Below, one piece after another: positions 35,795 to 45,887 of a DNA stretch of 64,000 nt. Both the position numbers and the translations under genes were made by a program. The DNA lies in assembly GCF_036895565.1 (NCBI RefSeq), contig NZ_CP145904.1, forward strand, positions 186,001 through 250,000. The letters are read 5' to 3'. This DNA is from Flavobacterium sp. KS-LB2. GTDB lineage: Bacteria; Bacteroidota; Bacteroidia; Flavobacteriales; Flavobacteriaceae. Within the stretch, counting starts at the first letter, position 1; every line of letters begins with the position of its first letter. Under the pieces are notes generated by a model. The model had not been told where the DNA came from. It saw only the letters and a list, made by a program, of their open reading frames with translations, and searched no databases.

Positions 35795-36595
35795 TTAAAA
35801 TCTTCTATCTCCATCTAGCAAACTTCCTAATCCGCCTAATAAACTTCCTTCGTCGCGACTGTTTCCGCCTGCTCTTGGTGCAGAGGCGATGATTCTGTCC
35901 GCAAGTCGGCTGAAAGGCAAGGATTGTACATAAACTGTTCCTGGACCGCGGAGTGTAGCGTAAAACAAACCTTCGCCACCAAAAATAGAATTCTTAATAC
36001 CGCCAATAAACTCAATGTCATAATCGACATCTTTGGTAAAACCTACGATGCAACCGGTGTCGACTTTTAGTATTTCGCCTGCGGCTAATTCTTTTTTGGC
36101 TAATGTTCCGCCGGTATGTACAAACGCCATTCCGTCGCCTTCTATTTTTTGCATGATGAAACCTTCGCCACCAAACAATCCACGACCGAGTTTTTTAGAG
36201 AATTCGATTCCCACAGAAACACCTTTGGCAGCGCAAAGGAAAGAATCTTTCTGGCAAATGAATTTTCCACCAAATTGTGTCAAGTCTATTGGGATTATTT
36301 TCCCGGGATAAGGCGATGCGAATGAAACTTTGCTTTTGGTATTGTTTTGATTGATGAACGCAGTCATAAAAAGACTTTCGCCAGTGAGTACTCTTTTTCC
36401 GGCGCTTAAAAGCTTGCCAAATAATCCGTTTTCCTGCCCGGAACCGTCTCCAAAAATGGTTTCCATTTGGATATTATTGTCCATCATCATAAAACTTCCC
36501 GCTTCGGCAATTACAATTTCCTGTGGGTCCAGTTCTATTTCCACATATTGCATTTCCTCGCCGTAAATGTGGTAGTCTATTTCGTGTGCTTGCAT
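35795..36595 (-). CDS. TIGR00266/AIM24-family protein
   Basis: Conserved protein of unknown role, made of a single beta-helix-like AIM24 domain. The 266 residues include QYVEIELDPQEIVIAEAGSF (of the kind that opens the family), FMMMDNNIQME, GRGLFGGEGFIMQKIEG and VDTGCIVGFTKDVDY. The Gly-rich C-terminus (GGLGSLLDGDRRF) is typical. No signal peptide is seen. It stands alone; the structured element at 36708-36814 lies upstream of its start. Confidence 0.85.
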   Translation of the reverse strand: MQAHEIDYHIYGEEMQYVEIELDPQEIVIAEAGSFMMMDNNIQMETIFGDGSGQENGLFGKLLSAGKRVLTGESLFMTAFINQNNTKSKVSFASPYPGKIIPIDLTQFGGKFICQKDSFLCAAKGVSVGIEFSKKLGRGLFGGEGFIMQKIEGDGMAFVHTGGTLAKKELAAGEILKVDTGCIVGFTKDVDYDIEFIGGIKNSIFGGEGLFYATLRGPGTVYVQSLPFSRLADRIIASAPRAGGNSRDEGSLLGGLGSLLDGDRRF

Positions 36596-36707
36596 GATTT
36601 CTGTGTTTTAAGTTTTTTAAATATGTCGGAAGCGTGATAATAAAGTTACAGCTTTACCATGAATTTTGGAATTGATGTTTTGGAACTATATGTTTTCTCG
36701 TTCTAGT

Positions 36708-36814
36708 GCGCAAGGGATAGCAGCGGAAAGCCCGCAGTCTTGTCTTTTTTGACGAGACGAGGACTTGCAGCGTATAGCCCGACGTAGCTGGAGTTTACGG
36801 AAGCTGGGTTGCGC
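36708..36814 (+). ncRNA. Structured intergenic element, candidate Flavo-1-like RNA or repeat (copy A)
   Basis: A GC-rich island in AT-rich DNA, bounded by GCGCAA (36708-36713) and TTGCGC (36809-36814). An inner hairpin CTTGTC / GACGAG and an outer GCAGTC / GACTTGC are possible. The stretch with CAGCGTATAGCCCGACGTAGCT aligns with 63249-63276. Two near-copies of GCAGCGGAAAGCCCG lie 47 bases apart within it. Strand is assigned by likeness to copy B. Confidence 0.45.
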
Positions 36815-36823
36815 CCAAAAAAA

Positions 36824-36853
36824 AAATCGGTTCACATTGCTGTAAACCGATTT
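36824..36853 (-). terminator. Terminator of aminopeptidase P
   Basis: On the minus strand the arms AAATCGGTTTACA / TGTGAACCGATTT form a mostly paired stem followed by a long T-tract. Confidence 0.8.
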
Positions 36854-36873
36854 GATTGTATGTTTTCAAGGAA

Positions 36874-38166
36874 TTAACTGTTCATTAATTCTTCGATTTC
36901 GTCCACTTCAATTGGGATGTTGCGCATCATGTTGAACGGTTCACCGCTTTCCTGAACGATAATGTTGTCCTCCAGACGGATTCCGAAACCTTCGGCAGGA
37001 ATGTAAATTCCAGGCTCTACGGTAAATACCATATTGGCTTGCATGGGTTCGGTCAGGATTCCGTAATCGTGCGTGTCCAATCCCATGTGGTGTGATGTCC
37101 CATGCATGAAATATTTTTTATAAGCGGGCCATTCTGGGTTTTCGTTTTGCACATCGGCTTTGTCAATAAGACCCAAACCTAGTAGTTCTGAAGTCATTAA
37201 TTTACCTACTTCGATATGGTATTGTTTCCAAAGTGTTCCTGTAGTCAGCATTTTGGTCGCTTCGTTTTTTACATTTAAAACGGCATTGTACACTTCTTTT
37301 TGTCTTTTGGTGTACTTTCCTGAAACTGGAATGGTACGCGTCATATCACTGGAATAATTCGCATATTCAGCTGCAACATCTAGTAAGATCAAATCACCGG
37401 CTTTGCATTGTTGGTTGTTTTCGATATAGTGCAACACATTGGCATTGTTTCCGGAAGCGATTATTGGCGTGTAAGCGAAACCTCTGGAACGGTTGCGAAT
37501 GAATTCGTGAATCAACTCGGCTTCGATTTCGTATTCGGTAACGTTTGGTTTCACGAAAGGCAATAATCTTCTAAAACCAAGTTCGGTAATATTACAGGCT
37601 TTTTGGATTAAATCCAATTCTTCGGTTTCTTTTACAGAACGAAGGCGTTGCAATATCGGGTTACTTTTGGCGACAGCATGTGCAGGATATTTCTCTTTCC
37701 ACCATTTTACAAAACGGGCTTCGCGCGTTTCAGTTTCTACGGTAGCACGGTAATGCTCATTAGTATTGATGTAAATTGTTTCAGCATGAGTCATCATTTC
37801 GAATAAAACTTTTTCAAAATCCTGTAACCAATGTACGGTTCTGATTCCTGTTACTTCAAAAGCACGCTCTTTAGTCAGTTTTTCACCTTCCCAAATTGCA
37901 ATGTGTTCGCTGGTTTCTTTCAAGAAAACCATTTCTCTTTGGTACTCGTATGGCGCATCTGGGAAAAGCAATAAAATACTTTCTTCCTGATCGACTCCGC
38001 TTAAGTAAAAGATATCACGGTGTTGTGCAAATGGCAACGTACTATCTGCAGAAACGGGATAAATATCATTAGAATTGAAAATGGCAACGCTTTTTGGCTT
38101 CATCTGAGCCATGAACTTTGCTCTATTTTTTATAAATAAATCTCGGTCAATTTGGTGGTATTTCAT
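36874..38166 (-). CDS. pepP: Xaa-Pro aminopeptidase (aminopeptidase P family)
   Basis: Dimetal peptidase that removes N-terminal residues before proline. The 430-residue protein has an N-terminal creatinase-like domain (to about 170) and the pita-bread catalytic domain. The five metal ligands can be located: Asp in LLDVAAEY, Asp in YSSDMTRTIPV, His in FMHGTSHHMGLDTHD, Glu in VFTVEPGIYI and Glu in GIRLEDNIIV. It is cytoplasmic, with no signal peptide. It is a single gene with a terminator past its end. Confidence 0.93.
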   Translation of the reverse strand: MKYHQIDRDLFIKNRAKFMAQMKPKSVAIFNSNDIYPVSADSTLPFAQHRDIFYLSGVDQEESILLLFPDAPYEYQREMVFLKETSEHIAIWEGEKLTKERAFEVTGIRTVHWLQDFEKVLFEMMTHAETIYINTNEHYRATVETETREARFVKWWKEKYPAHAVAKSNPILQRLRSVKETEELDLIQKACNITELGFRRLLPFVKPNVTEYEIEAELIHEFIRNRSRGFAYTPIIASGNNANVLHYIENNQQCKAGDLILLDVAAEYANYSSDMTRTIPVSGKYTKRQKEVYNAVLNVKNEATKMLTTGTLWKQYHIEVGKLMTSELLGLGLIDKADVQNENPEWPAYKKYFMHGTSHHMGLDTHDYGILTEPMQANMVFTVEPGIYIPAEGFGIRLEDNIIVQESGEPFNMMRNIPIEVDEIEELMNS

Positions 38167-38369
38167 ATGTTGATTTTTTTTATTTAATTGTAGTAAAATG
38201 CAATCTTAATGGGCGTTTTTATGGATAAATATAAATAACATTATACAATCCTTACTTTTTATATTGAATATTCAAAAATACTAACTTTGAGAGAAACGGA
38301 TGTTAATTACACTATAAAATTTTTAGATAACTATTTTTATGATTAATTTTCCAATTCAAATCAGTTTAC

Positions 38370-41207
38370 ATGAAAAAAATAGTACTCTTCTCTGCCCTTA
38401 TCGTACAAAGTGTCTCTTGGGGACAGGTTTCTACCGAAGCGATTCAGCAATCATTGGAATCCAAAAAACAAATGGAAAATCAATCGATTTTTCAGCAGGT
38501 TACTTTCGAAAATGTGGGGCCAACGGTGATGAGTGGAAGAGTGGTGGATGTGGATGTAAATCCGGAAAATCCAACCGAATTTTATGTGGGATATGCTTCG
38601 GGCGGACTTTGGTACACGAATAATAATGGGATGAGTTTTTCGCCGGTTATGGATGCGGCGCCTACGCAAAATGTGGGTGATATCGCGATAGATTGGAAAC
38701 GAGGAACGATTTGGGTAGGAACTGGTGAAGTGAATTCGTCCCGATCATCTTATGCAGGAATTGGAGTTTTGAAATCCGAAGATAAAGGAAAGACTTGGCA
38801 AAATATGGGATTGCACGACAGCCATCACATCAGCAGAATCCTAATAAATCCATCAAATCCAGATGAAGTTGTTGTGGGCGCAGTGGGACATTTGTATTCG
38901 AAAAACGAAGAACGAGGAATTTATAAAACGATTAATGGCGGAAAAACGTGGAGTAAAACCCTTTATATCGATGATGAAACAGGGATTATAGATGTTGCTG
39001 TTTCGCCAAAAAACTTTAAGGTTCAATTTGCGGCTTCATGGAGCAAAGACAGAAAAGCGTGGGATTTTATTGGAAGTGGCGCTACTTCTGGAATTTATAA
39101 AAGTGAAGATGCGGGATTGACATGGAAACTTTTTACGAATGCTGAAAGCGGATTTCCTGTTGGCGAAGGCGTTGGGCGAATTGGTTTAGCGGTGTATGAT
39201 GATAATAACGTGTATGCCATTTTGGATAATCAATTCAAAAGACCGTTGCAATCTAAAAAAAGCAATTCGTTGCCGGTTGCATTTTCTATGCCGGGAGACG
39301 AATTTTTGAAATTGCCGAATAAAAGTCTGAATTCTATTTTAAAGAATTACGGATTGACCGAGAAATACAGAGCAGAAAATATCAAACACTGGGTTCAAAA
39401 TGGGTATTTGCAACCTAATGAAGCCGCAAAAGTGGTTCTGGATGCGATAAATAGTTTAGCCGAAACAGAAGTTATTGGCGCCGAAGTATACAAATCAAGT
39501 AATGGAGGAAAAAATTGGAGTAAGACCCACCAAGATTTTATTGATGATTTCTTTTATTCGTACGGCTATTATTTTAGCGTCATTTCTGTTGATCCAAACG
39601 ATGTGAATAAAATTTATTTGTCAGGTGTGCCGATTATCAAATCGAATGATGGCGGGAAAACATTTACCTCCATAAGCGAAGAAAATGTTCACGCAGATCA
39701 TCACGTAGTTTGGGTGAACCCAAATAAATCCGGGTATTTAATTAATGGAAATGACGGTGGTTTGAACATTTCGTATGATGATGGAGCGCATTGGGTAAAA
39801 AGTAATTCGCATTCAGTAAGTCAGTTTTATGCAGTGAATGTAGATGAGCAAGAGCCATATAATATTTATGGAGGGATGCAGGATAATGGTGTTTGGGTTG
39901 GACCAAGTACGTATAAATATTCCTCAGAATGGTACCAAACTGGAAAATATCCTTATGAAAATTTGATGGGAGGCGACGGAATGCAAACTCAAATTGATAA
40001 AAGAAATCCAAATATTGTTTTTACAGGTTTTCAGTTTGGAAACTATTATAGAATTGATCGTGCGAATAACAAACGGGATTATATTTCTCCAAAGCCAAAA
40101 AAGGACGAAAAACCGTTCCGATTCAATTGGCAAACGCCTATTCTATTGTCTTCGCACAATCAGGATATTTTATACATGGGGTCTAATTTCTTGCACCGTT
40201 CGATGAATCAAGGGCAAACTTGGACCGCTATTTCGCCTGATTTGACACAAGGAGTGAAAGAAGGAAATGTAGCTTTTGGGACCATCGCTACGATCAGCGA
40301 AAGTGCTTTGCAGTTTGGTTTACTCTACACGGGAAGTGATGACGGATTGATTCATGTTTCGAAAGATGGCGGTGCAACTTGGAACAAAATTTCGGGAAAT
40401 TTACCTCAGAATCGTTGGGTTTCCAGAGTCGTGGCTTCGGCGCATAAGAAAGAAAGAGTTTATGCAACTTTAAACGGATATCGAAATGATGATTTCACGA
40501 GTTATGTGTATGTATCAGATGATTTTGGACAAAGTTGGAAAAATATCGCCAGTAATTTGCCTGCAAGTCCTGTGAATGTAATTGTTGAGGATAATGTCAA
40601 CGAGAATGTTTTGTATCTGGGAACGGATAACGGATTGTATGTTTCGTTAAATAAAGGAACGAGCTGGAATGATTTTTCTAACGGAATCCCAAATGTAGCC
40701 GTTCACGATCTAGTGATTCAAAAGAAAGTCAAAGATTTAGTGGTAGGAACTCACGGTCGCTCGGTGTATAAAGTCAATTTAGAACAAGTGCAGCAATTGA
40801 GCGATAAAGTAGTAGCAGAAAATCTTCATGTTTTTGAATTAAAAAAGATAAAAAAATCAAGAGAATGGGGAAATAGCTGGAGTTCTTGGGCTAAAGCTTC
40901 AGAGCCAAAAGCGGAGATTTGGTTTTATTCGAATGGGGATTCAGAAGTGCTTTTACAAATTGAAAACAGCTTTAAAGAAGTCGTTTATTCTCAGAAAGTG
41001 AAAGCGTCAAAAGGACTAAACAAACACGTTTATGATCTTTCTATAAGTAAAGCAATAGCTGATAATTGGAAAAATAAAGACAAAAAACTAAAATTGGAAG
41101 CAGCTAAAAACGGCAAATATTACCTTCCAGTCTCAGTGAATAAAATAAGTATTCAAAAAGGAAGCGAGAAAGTGGTTACTGATCTTGAAATTATAGAATC
41201 AAAATAA
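38370..41207 (+). CDS. Large secreted BNR/sortilin-like beta-propeller protein
   Basis: Exported protein of 945 residues with a signal peptide (MKKIVLFSALIVQSVSWGQ). It is made of many BNR/Asp-box-type blades, visible as repeated S-x-D-x-G-x-x-W strings: SEDKGKTWQNM, TINGGKTWSKT, SEDAGLTWKLF, SSNGGKNWSKT, SNDGGKTFTS, SKDGGATWNKI and SDDFGQSWKNI. The fold is like VPS10/sortilin and some glycosidase propellers, so it is often annotated as glycosyl hydrolase. No catalytic residues of a defined glycosidase can be claimed. The C-terminal 130 residues are a different domain and show no type IX secretion tail that I can recognise. Confidence 0.82.
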   Translation: MKKIVLFSALIVQSVSWGQVSTEAIQQSLESKKQMENQSIFQQVTFENVGPTVMSGRVVDVDVNPENPTEFYVGYASGGLWYTNNNGMSFSPVMDAAPTQNVGDIAIDWKRGTIWVGTGEVNSSRSSYAGIGVLKSEDKGKTWQNMGLHDSHHISRILINPSNPDEVVVGAVGHLYSKNEERGIYKTINGGKTWSKTLYIDDETGIIDVAVSPKNFKVQFAASWSKDRKAWDFIGSGATSGIYKSEDAGLTWKLFTNAESGFPVGEGVGRIGLAVYDDNNVYAILDNQFKRPLQSKKSNSLPVAFSMPGDEFLKLPNKSLNSILKNYGLTEKYRAENIKHWVQNGYLQPNEAAKVVLDAINSLAETEVIGAEVYKSSNGGKNWSKTHQDFIDDFFYSYGYYFSVISVDPNDVNKIYLSGVPIIKSNDGGKTFTSISEENVHADHHVVWVNPNKSGYLINGNDGGLNISYDDGAHWVKSNSHSVSQFYAVNVDEQEPYNIYGGMQDNGVWVGPSTYKYSSEWYQTGKYPYENLMGGDGMQTQIDKRNPNIVFTGFQFGNYYRIDRANNKRDYISPKPKKDEKPFRFNWQTPILLSSHNQDILYMGSNFLHRSMNQGQTWTAISPDLTQGVKEGNVAFGTIATISESALQFGLLYTGSDDGLIHVSKDGGATWNKISGNLPQNRWVSRVVASAHKKERVYATLNGYRNDDFTSYVYVSDDFGQSWKNIASNLPASPVNVIVEDNVNENVLYLGTDNGLYVSLNKGTSWNDFSNGIPNVAVHDLVIQKKVKDLVVGTHGRSVYKVNLEQVQQLSDKVVAENLHVFELKKIKKSREWGNSWSSWAKASEPKAEIWFYSNGDSEVLLQIENSFKEVVYSQKVKASKGLNKHVYDLSISKAIADNWKNKDKKLKLEAAKNGKYYLPVSVNKISIQKGSEKVVTDLEIIESK

Positions 41208-41230
41208 ACAATCCTTTTATTTTAAAAACA

Positions 41231-41264
41231 AAAAACACGATTCTAGATGAAATCGTGTTTTTTT
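41231..41264. terminator. Terminator between the BNR protein and aceA
   Basis: Stem AAAACACGATT / AATCGTGTTTT with A and T tracts on either side; works for both converging genes. Confidence 0.85.
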
Positions 41265-41279
41265 ATGGTTGCTGCTTTC

Positions 41280-42560
41280 TTAAAACTGTGCTACTTCTGT
41301 AGAATCTTTCATCGCAGTTGTAGAAGATTTTCCAATTGTCACGGTATTTTGTACCGCATCAAAATAAGAAGTTCCTACGAAACCTTGGTGTTTTACGGCT
41401 TTGAAGCCGTGTTTTTGCAAAGCAAATTCTCTTTCCTGTAATTCAGAATAGCCCGCCATTCCTCTTTCTTTGTAGGCTTTAGACAATTCGAACATACTCG
41501 TATTCAACGCGTGGAATCCTGCCAATGTTATGAATTGGAATTTGTATCCCATTGCAGCAAGATCTTCGCGGAACGTTTCCATTTCAGCAACGGATAATTT
41601 TGCAGCCCAGTTGAAAGAAGGCGAACAGTTGTAAGCCAACATTTTTCCTGGGAATTTTGCGTGAATTCCTTCGGCAAATTTTCTTGCGTAATCCAGATCC
41701 GGATTGCTGGTTTCCATCCAAATTAAATCTGCATAAGGCGCATAACTCAATCCTCTGTCAATTCCTTGCTCCACACCACAATTTACATAGAAAAAGCCTT
41801 CTCCGGTTTTTTCACCCGTGATGAATTTAGCATCTCTTGTATCAATATCGCTAGTCAATAGGTTAGCTGCATCTGCATCTGTACGGGCAACAACAATAGT
41901 TGGCGTTCCCATTACGTCAGCCGCTAATCGAGCCGCAATCAATTTGTTGATGGCTTCTTGTGTAGGAACCAATACTTTTCCGCCTAAGTGACCGCATTTT
42001 TTAGCAGAACTCAATTGATCCTCAAAGTGAACTCCCGCAGCTCCCGCTTCAATCATCGATTTCATTAATTCGAAAGCGTTCAGGTTTCCACCAAAACCAG
42101 CTTCGGCGTCAGCAACAATAGGAACTAAATATTGTTTTTTATCAGTTGTTCCGTTTACTACTTGTATTTGGTCTGCTCTCAACAGGGCATTATTGATTCG
42201 TTTTACTACTAATGGAACACTGTTAGCAGGATATAAAGATTGGTCAGGATACATTTCTCCGGCTACGTTTGCATCAGCTGCAACTTGCCAACCGCTCAAA
42301 TAAATAGCATCTAATCCTGCTTCTACCTCTTGAATGGCTTGGTTTCCGGTAAGTGCGCCAAGTCCGGCTACAAAATCCTGAGAATTTAGTTTATTCCATA
42401 AAGTATTCGCTCCAATTCTGGCAACACTATGTTCTATTTGATACGAACCTTGCAATTTTACCACTTCTTCAGCAGTGTAAGGTCGCTCAATGCCATTCCA
42501 TCTTGGGTTCGTAATCCAGTCGGTAACTAATTCTTGAATTCTTGTTTCTGTAGTTTTCAT
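41280..42560 (-). CDS. aceA: Isocitrate lyase
   Basis: Splits isocitrate to succinate and glyoxylate, the first step of the glyoxylate shunt. The catalytic loop reads [16 protein letters not shown] with the Cys of the KKCGH motif, near residue 200. ADAEAGFGG and [12 protein letters not shown] supply Mg and substrate ligands, and the C-terminal half has [11 protein letters not shown] start at the ATG giving [15 protein letters not shown] (426 residues), since the 13 residues upstream are not conserved-looking. It lies 47 bases after aceB on the same strand. Confidence 0.96.
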   Translation of the reverse strand: MKTTETRIQELVTDWITNPRWNGIERPYTAEEVVKLQGSYQIEHSVARIGANTLWNKLNSQDFVAGLGALTGNQAIQEVEAGLDAIYLSGWQVAADANVAGEMYPDQSLYPANSVPLVVKRINNALLRADQIQVVNGTTDKKQYLVPIVADAEAGFGGNLNAFELMKSMIEAGAAGVHFEDQLSSAKKCGHLGGKVLVPTQEAINKLIAARLAADVMGTPTIVVARTDADAANLLTSDIDTRDAKFITGEKTGEGFFYVNCGVEQGIDRGLSYAPYADLIWMETSNPDLDYARKFAEGIHAKFPGKMLAYNCSPSFNWAAKLSVAEMETFREDLAAMGYKFQFITLAGFHALNTSMFELSKAYKERGMAGYSELQEREFALQKHGFKAVKHQGFVGTSYFDAVQNTVTIGKSSTTAMKDSTEVAQF

Positions 42561-42607
42561 TTTTCTTTTTTTTTGGTTGTTTGTTAATAGGTATTGCAAT
42601 TGATTTT

Positions 42608-44209
42608 TTAAATGTATTTGTATCCTGGAATTGTCAAAAATTCGATAAAATTGTCGTTCACGACCAAAATGTCTAATAATTGTTCGGCCAATCTGTATTT
42701 ATGTTTTTCGTGATTTTCGTTTCCAACAAGTTTTCTGATTTTTTCAAATTCTTCCATCGCTAGTCGGTGATAGTATTTTTCGGTCAGGACTTTTTGATTG
42801 TCTAAAACGACTTCGTTTTGTAGCCATTGCCACAATTGTGATCTCGAAATCTCAGCAGTAGCTGCATCTTCCATTAAATTATGTAACGCTGCTGCACCTT
42901 GTCCGTTGAGCCATGAAGCGATATATAAAACTGAAATACTGATGTTTTTTCGAACACCTTCTTCAGTTATAGTTCCTTTGGGAGTTTCGAGCAAATCACT
43001 TTCGGTAACGTGTACATCTTCTCTTTTTACATGAATCTGATTTTTGGTCGGCATGTATTTATCGAAAACCGTCATGGCAAGTGAAACCAAATCCGGATGT
43101 GCGACCCAAGTGCCGTCATGACCATTTTTTACTTCCCGTTCTTTGTCGGCTATTACTTTGTCGAAAGCAATTTTATTAGCTTCTTCGTTATTTTTTATTG
43201 GAATTTGTGCCGCCATTCCACCAATTGCATGAATATTTCGTTTGTGGCATCTTTGAATAACCAATTGGGAATATGCACTCATAAATGGTGCAGTCATCGT
43301 CACCTGATCTCTGTTTGGAACAATGAAAGCCGGGTTTTTTCTTAGTTTTTTGATGTATGAAAAAATGTAATCCCATCGCCCGCAATTAAGGCCAACAATA
43401 TGATCTTTCAATTCAAAAATGATTTCGTCCAATTGAAAACTGGCAGTTATAGTTTCGATTAAAACCGTGGCTTTGAATGTTCCGTTTTTCACGCCTAAAT
43501 ATTCCTGCGTGAATTCGAAAACTTCATTCCACCATCTTGCTTCCAGATAATGTTCCAGTTTTGGAATGTAAAAATAAGGTGCCGTTCCATCCTCAATAAG
43601 TTGTTTGTGATTGTGAAAAGCATACAAACCAAAGTCAATTAAGGAACCCGAAGTTTGTTCTCCATCAATCAAAATATTTTTCTCCGGCAAATGCAAGCCT
43701 CTTGGTCGAACAATCAGTACGGCAGTTTCGTTGTTCAGACTGTATTTTTTATTCTTTATAGTATCTTCAAGAGCAATGGTTTTATTTACCGCGTCTTTCA
43801 GGTTTTGTTGACCCGTCATTAAGTTGCTCCAAGTAGGAGAAGTGCTGTCTTCAAAATCAGCCATGAATGTTTTTGCCCCCGAATTCAATGCATTGATAAC
43901 CATTTTTCTATCGACCGGTCCGGTTATTTCGACTCTTCGGTCTAATAAATCCTCGGGTGTTGTTGCAGCTTCCCAATTACTTTCTCTGATGCTTTTTGTT
44001 TCAGAAGGAAATGTTGGTAACGTGCCTGCATCAAATAAATGCTGTTGATTTTTTCTTTCGGCTAATAGCAAAAGTCTTTTGTCATTGAATCTGTGATGCA
44101 ATTCCGTTATTAAATCAATAGCTTCATCCGTCAAAATTTCTGGATAATGTTCTTTTGTTTCAGTTGAAAACTGTAACGTTTTTTCGGTTATTTCAATATT
44201 AGTTTTCAT
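42608..44209 (-). CDS. aceB: Malate synthase (A type)
   Basis: Condenses glyoxylate with acetyl-CoA to malate, completing the shunt. The 533-residue length fits isoform [20 protein letters not shown] (near 113) carries metal ligands, [12 protein letters not shown] has the catalytic-region Arg, and [15 protein letters not shown] (near 272) and the late RSQLWQWL are typical. It is the first gene of aceBA, divergent from a ScfR/RamB-like regulator 118 bases away, and probably controlled by it. Confidence 0.96.
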   Translation of the reverse strand: MKTNIEITEKTLQFSTETKEHYPEILTDEAIDLITELHHRFNDKRLLLLAERKNQQHLFDAGTLPTFPSETKSIRESNWEAATTPEDLLDRRVEITGPVDRKMVINALNSGAKTFMADFEDSTSPTWSNLMTGQQNLKDAVNKTIALEDTIKNKKYSLNNETAVLIVRPRGLHLPEKNILIDGEQTSGSLIDFGLYAFHNHKQLIEDGTAPYFYIPKLEHYLEARWWNEVFEFTQEYLGVKNGTFKATVLIETITASFQLDEIIFELKDHIVGLNCGRWDYIFSYIKKLRKNPAFIVPNRDQVTMTAPFMSAYSQLVIQRCHKRNIHAIGGMAAQIPIKNNEEANKIAFDKVIADKEREVKNGHDGTWVAHPDLVSLAMTVFDKYMPTKNQIHVKREDVHVTESDLLETPKGTITEEGVRKNISISVLYIASWLNGQGAAALHNLMEDAATAEISRSQLWQWLQNEVVLDNQKVLTEKYYHRLAMEEFEKIRKLVGNENHEKHKYRLAEQLLDILVVNDNFIEFLTIPGYKYI

Positions 44210-44235
44210 GGTTAAAATGTTTTACACGACAATGT

Positions 44236-44272
44236 TACAAAAAGTTTTTTACAAAACAAGCGAACGTACGCT
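44236..44272. promoter_or_regulatory. Candidate operator between aceB and the ScfR-like gene
   Basis: Within the 118-base divergent spacer, TTACAAAA occurs twice with a 14-base period (starting 44235 and 44249). An imperfect palindrome AGCGAACGTACGCT follows at 44259-44272. Either could be read by the divergent regulator. Confidence 0.4.
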
Positions 44273-44292
44273 AAAAATTAAAAATATTTTTT

Positions 44293-44323
44293 TTGGCGAA
44301 AATATTTTTTTAGTATATCTTTG
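44293..44323 (+). promoter_or_regulatory. Promoter of the ScfR-like gene
   Basis: TTG at 44293-44295, a 20-base spacer, TATCTTTG at 44316-44323. It ends only 4 bases before the ATG at 44328, so the transcript may be leaderless. Confidence 0.75.
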
Positions 44324-44327
44324 AGAT

Positions 44328-45809
44328 ATGAACATAGAAAAGGATTATATCAAGTTAATTTTTGGATTAAAACTGAAGCAGGCTCGCACCAATAAGAATC
44401 TGTCATTGTTTGGTTTGGCGAAAATCACGGACCTGTCAAAATCGTATTTGAACGAAATTGAAAAAGGCAAAAAATATCCTAAAACGGATAAAATCATTCT
44501 GTTATCTGAAAAGTTAGATGTTTCCTATGATAATATGGTTTCATTGAAGCTGGATAATAATCTGGCACCCATTGGAGAAATTCTAAAATCGGGAATTCTA
44601 AAAGAAATTCCTCTGGAGATTTTTGGGATTCAGGAAAATGACCTTATCGATATTATTGCTAACGCTCCTGCAAAAGTCAATGCGTTTATCAGTACGATTA
44701 TTGAGATTGCACAACATTATAATTTGACAAGAGAGAGTTTCTTTTTGGCTTCGTTGCGATCGTATCAAGAAGCACATACAAACTATTTTGAAGATTTAGA
44801 ACAGAAAGTATTACAGTTTTCGAAAGCGTTTCACGTGAATATTGAAGCCAAAATTTCGATTGAAGAACTTACGGCGATACTAATAGAAGAATATGGTTAT
44901 ACGATAAAAGAACTCGTTTTTTCGGAGCAAGAACAATTGGGTGATTTGAGATCGATTTTTGTGCCAAAAAGCAAGACATTGTTGCTTTCATTAGACATTG
45001 ACGAACCTCAAAAATCGTTTATTCTGGCCAAAGAAATTGCGTATAATTACCTTGAAATCACCGAAAGATTGTACACGTTCAGCTGGATTAAGTTTGATAA
45101 CTTCGATCAGGTTTTGAACAACTTTTATGCTTCTTATTTTGCCGGAGCGTTACTTATTCCAAGGCAGAAACTGATTGACGAACTGAATTTATTTTTGTCT
45201 AAAACAGATCCAAAACCTCAGGAAATGATTGCTTTGATGAGCGGGTTCAATGTTTCGCCTGAATCGTTCTATCAAAGGTTGACTAATATTTTGCCAAAAG
45301 ACTTTCAGTTGAAAAACCTTTTCTTTCTGAGATTGTCGCATCAAATAGGAACGGATACGTATCAGATAAAAAAGGAATTGCATATCACGAACCAGCAGGA
45401 ACCGCATGCGAATGAAATGAATGAGCATTACTGCCGAAGATGGGTTTCTATTCGTACGATAGAGCAATCATTGAAGCAAAAGAAAAGTCATTTTTTTGAT
45501 GCGCAAATCTCCAGTTATGAAAACAGCAAAAATGAATATCTTGTTTTTTCATCGGCAACGCCGGATCCGTTTAAAATAGATTGTATTCGCAGTATTTCGG
45601 TAGGAATATTAATTACACCGGGAATGAAGAAAAAATTCAAGTTTATTGAAAGTGATTCGATTAAAAAACAGATTGTCGGGGTTACCTGTGAAACTTGTGC
45701 CGTTAAAAATTGTTTGGAACGTGCTTCGCCTCCAATTCAATTGGAACAAAAAATGCGCAACGAAAACACTGATTTTATTGTACAGCAATACATGACAAAA
45801 TTCAGTTAG
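44328..45809 (+). CDS. ScfR/RamB-type transcriptional regulator of acetate metabolism
   Basis: The 493 residues begin with a Cro/CI-type helix-turn-helix (about 10-70: LKLKQARTNKNLSLFGLA, then LSKSYLNEIEKGKKYPKTD). A middle region resembling the IrrE/DUF955 domain lacks the HExxH zinc motif (KEIAYNYLEI in its place). A C-terminal domain ends in a Cys-rich segment TCETCAVKNCLERASPPIQ, matching the short-chain fatty acyl regulator family (ScfR, RamB, DUF2083). Such proteins control glyoxylate-cycle and propionate genes in actinobacteria, in response to acyl-CoA. Here the gene faces aceBA, which supports the same job. Confidence 0.85.
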   Translation: MNIEKDYIKLIFGLKLKQARTNKNLSLFGLAKITDLSKSYLNEIEKGKKYPKTDKIILLSEKLDVSYDNMVSLKLDNNLAPIGEILKSGILKEIPLEIFGIQENDLIDIIANAPAKVNAFISTIIEIAQHYNLTRESFFLASLRSYQEAHTNYFEDLEQKVLQFSKAFHVNIEAKISIEELTAILIEEYGYTIKELVFSEQEQLGDLRSIFVPKSKTLLLSLDIDEPQKSFILAKEIAYNYLEITERLYTFSWIKFDNFDQVLNNFYASYFAGALLIPRQKLIDELNLFLSKTDPKPQEMIALMSGFNVSPESFYQRLTNILPKDFQLKNLFFLRLSHQIGTDTYQIKKELHITNQQEPHANEMNEHYCRRWVSIRTIEQSLKQKKSHFFDAQISSYENSKNEYLVFSSATPDPFKIDCIRSISVGILITPGMKKKFKFIESDSIKKQIVGVTCETCAVKNCLERASPPIQLEQKMRNENTDFIVQQYMTKFS

Positions 45810-45830
45810 CGCATAGCTGTCTATTAAATG

Positions 45831-45875
45831 AAAAAGCACCGAAAATTCAACTGTGAATTGTCGGTGCTTTTTTTG
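45831..45875. terminator. Terminator between the ScfR-like gene and HMG-CoA synthase
   Basis: Stem AAAGCACCGA / TCGGTGCTTT extended by ATTCAA / TTGAAT-like pairs, with A and T tracts on both sides. Confidence 0.8.
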
Positions 45876-45887
45876 TAGAATTTTAAA

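Noticed and set aside
38339..38623. Overlapping plus-strand frame at the start of the BNR protein
   Set aside because: It covers the signal peptide and first blades of the BNR protein in another frame; the 38370 frame has a signal peptide and the Asp-box repeats.
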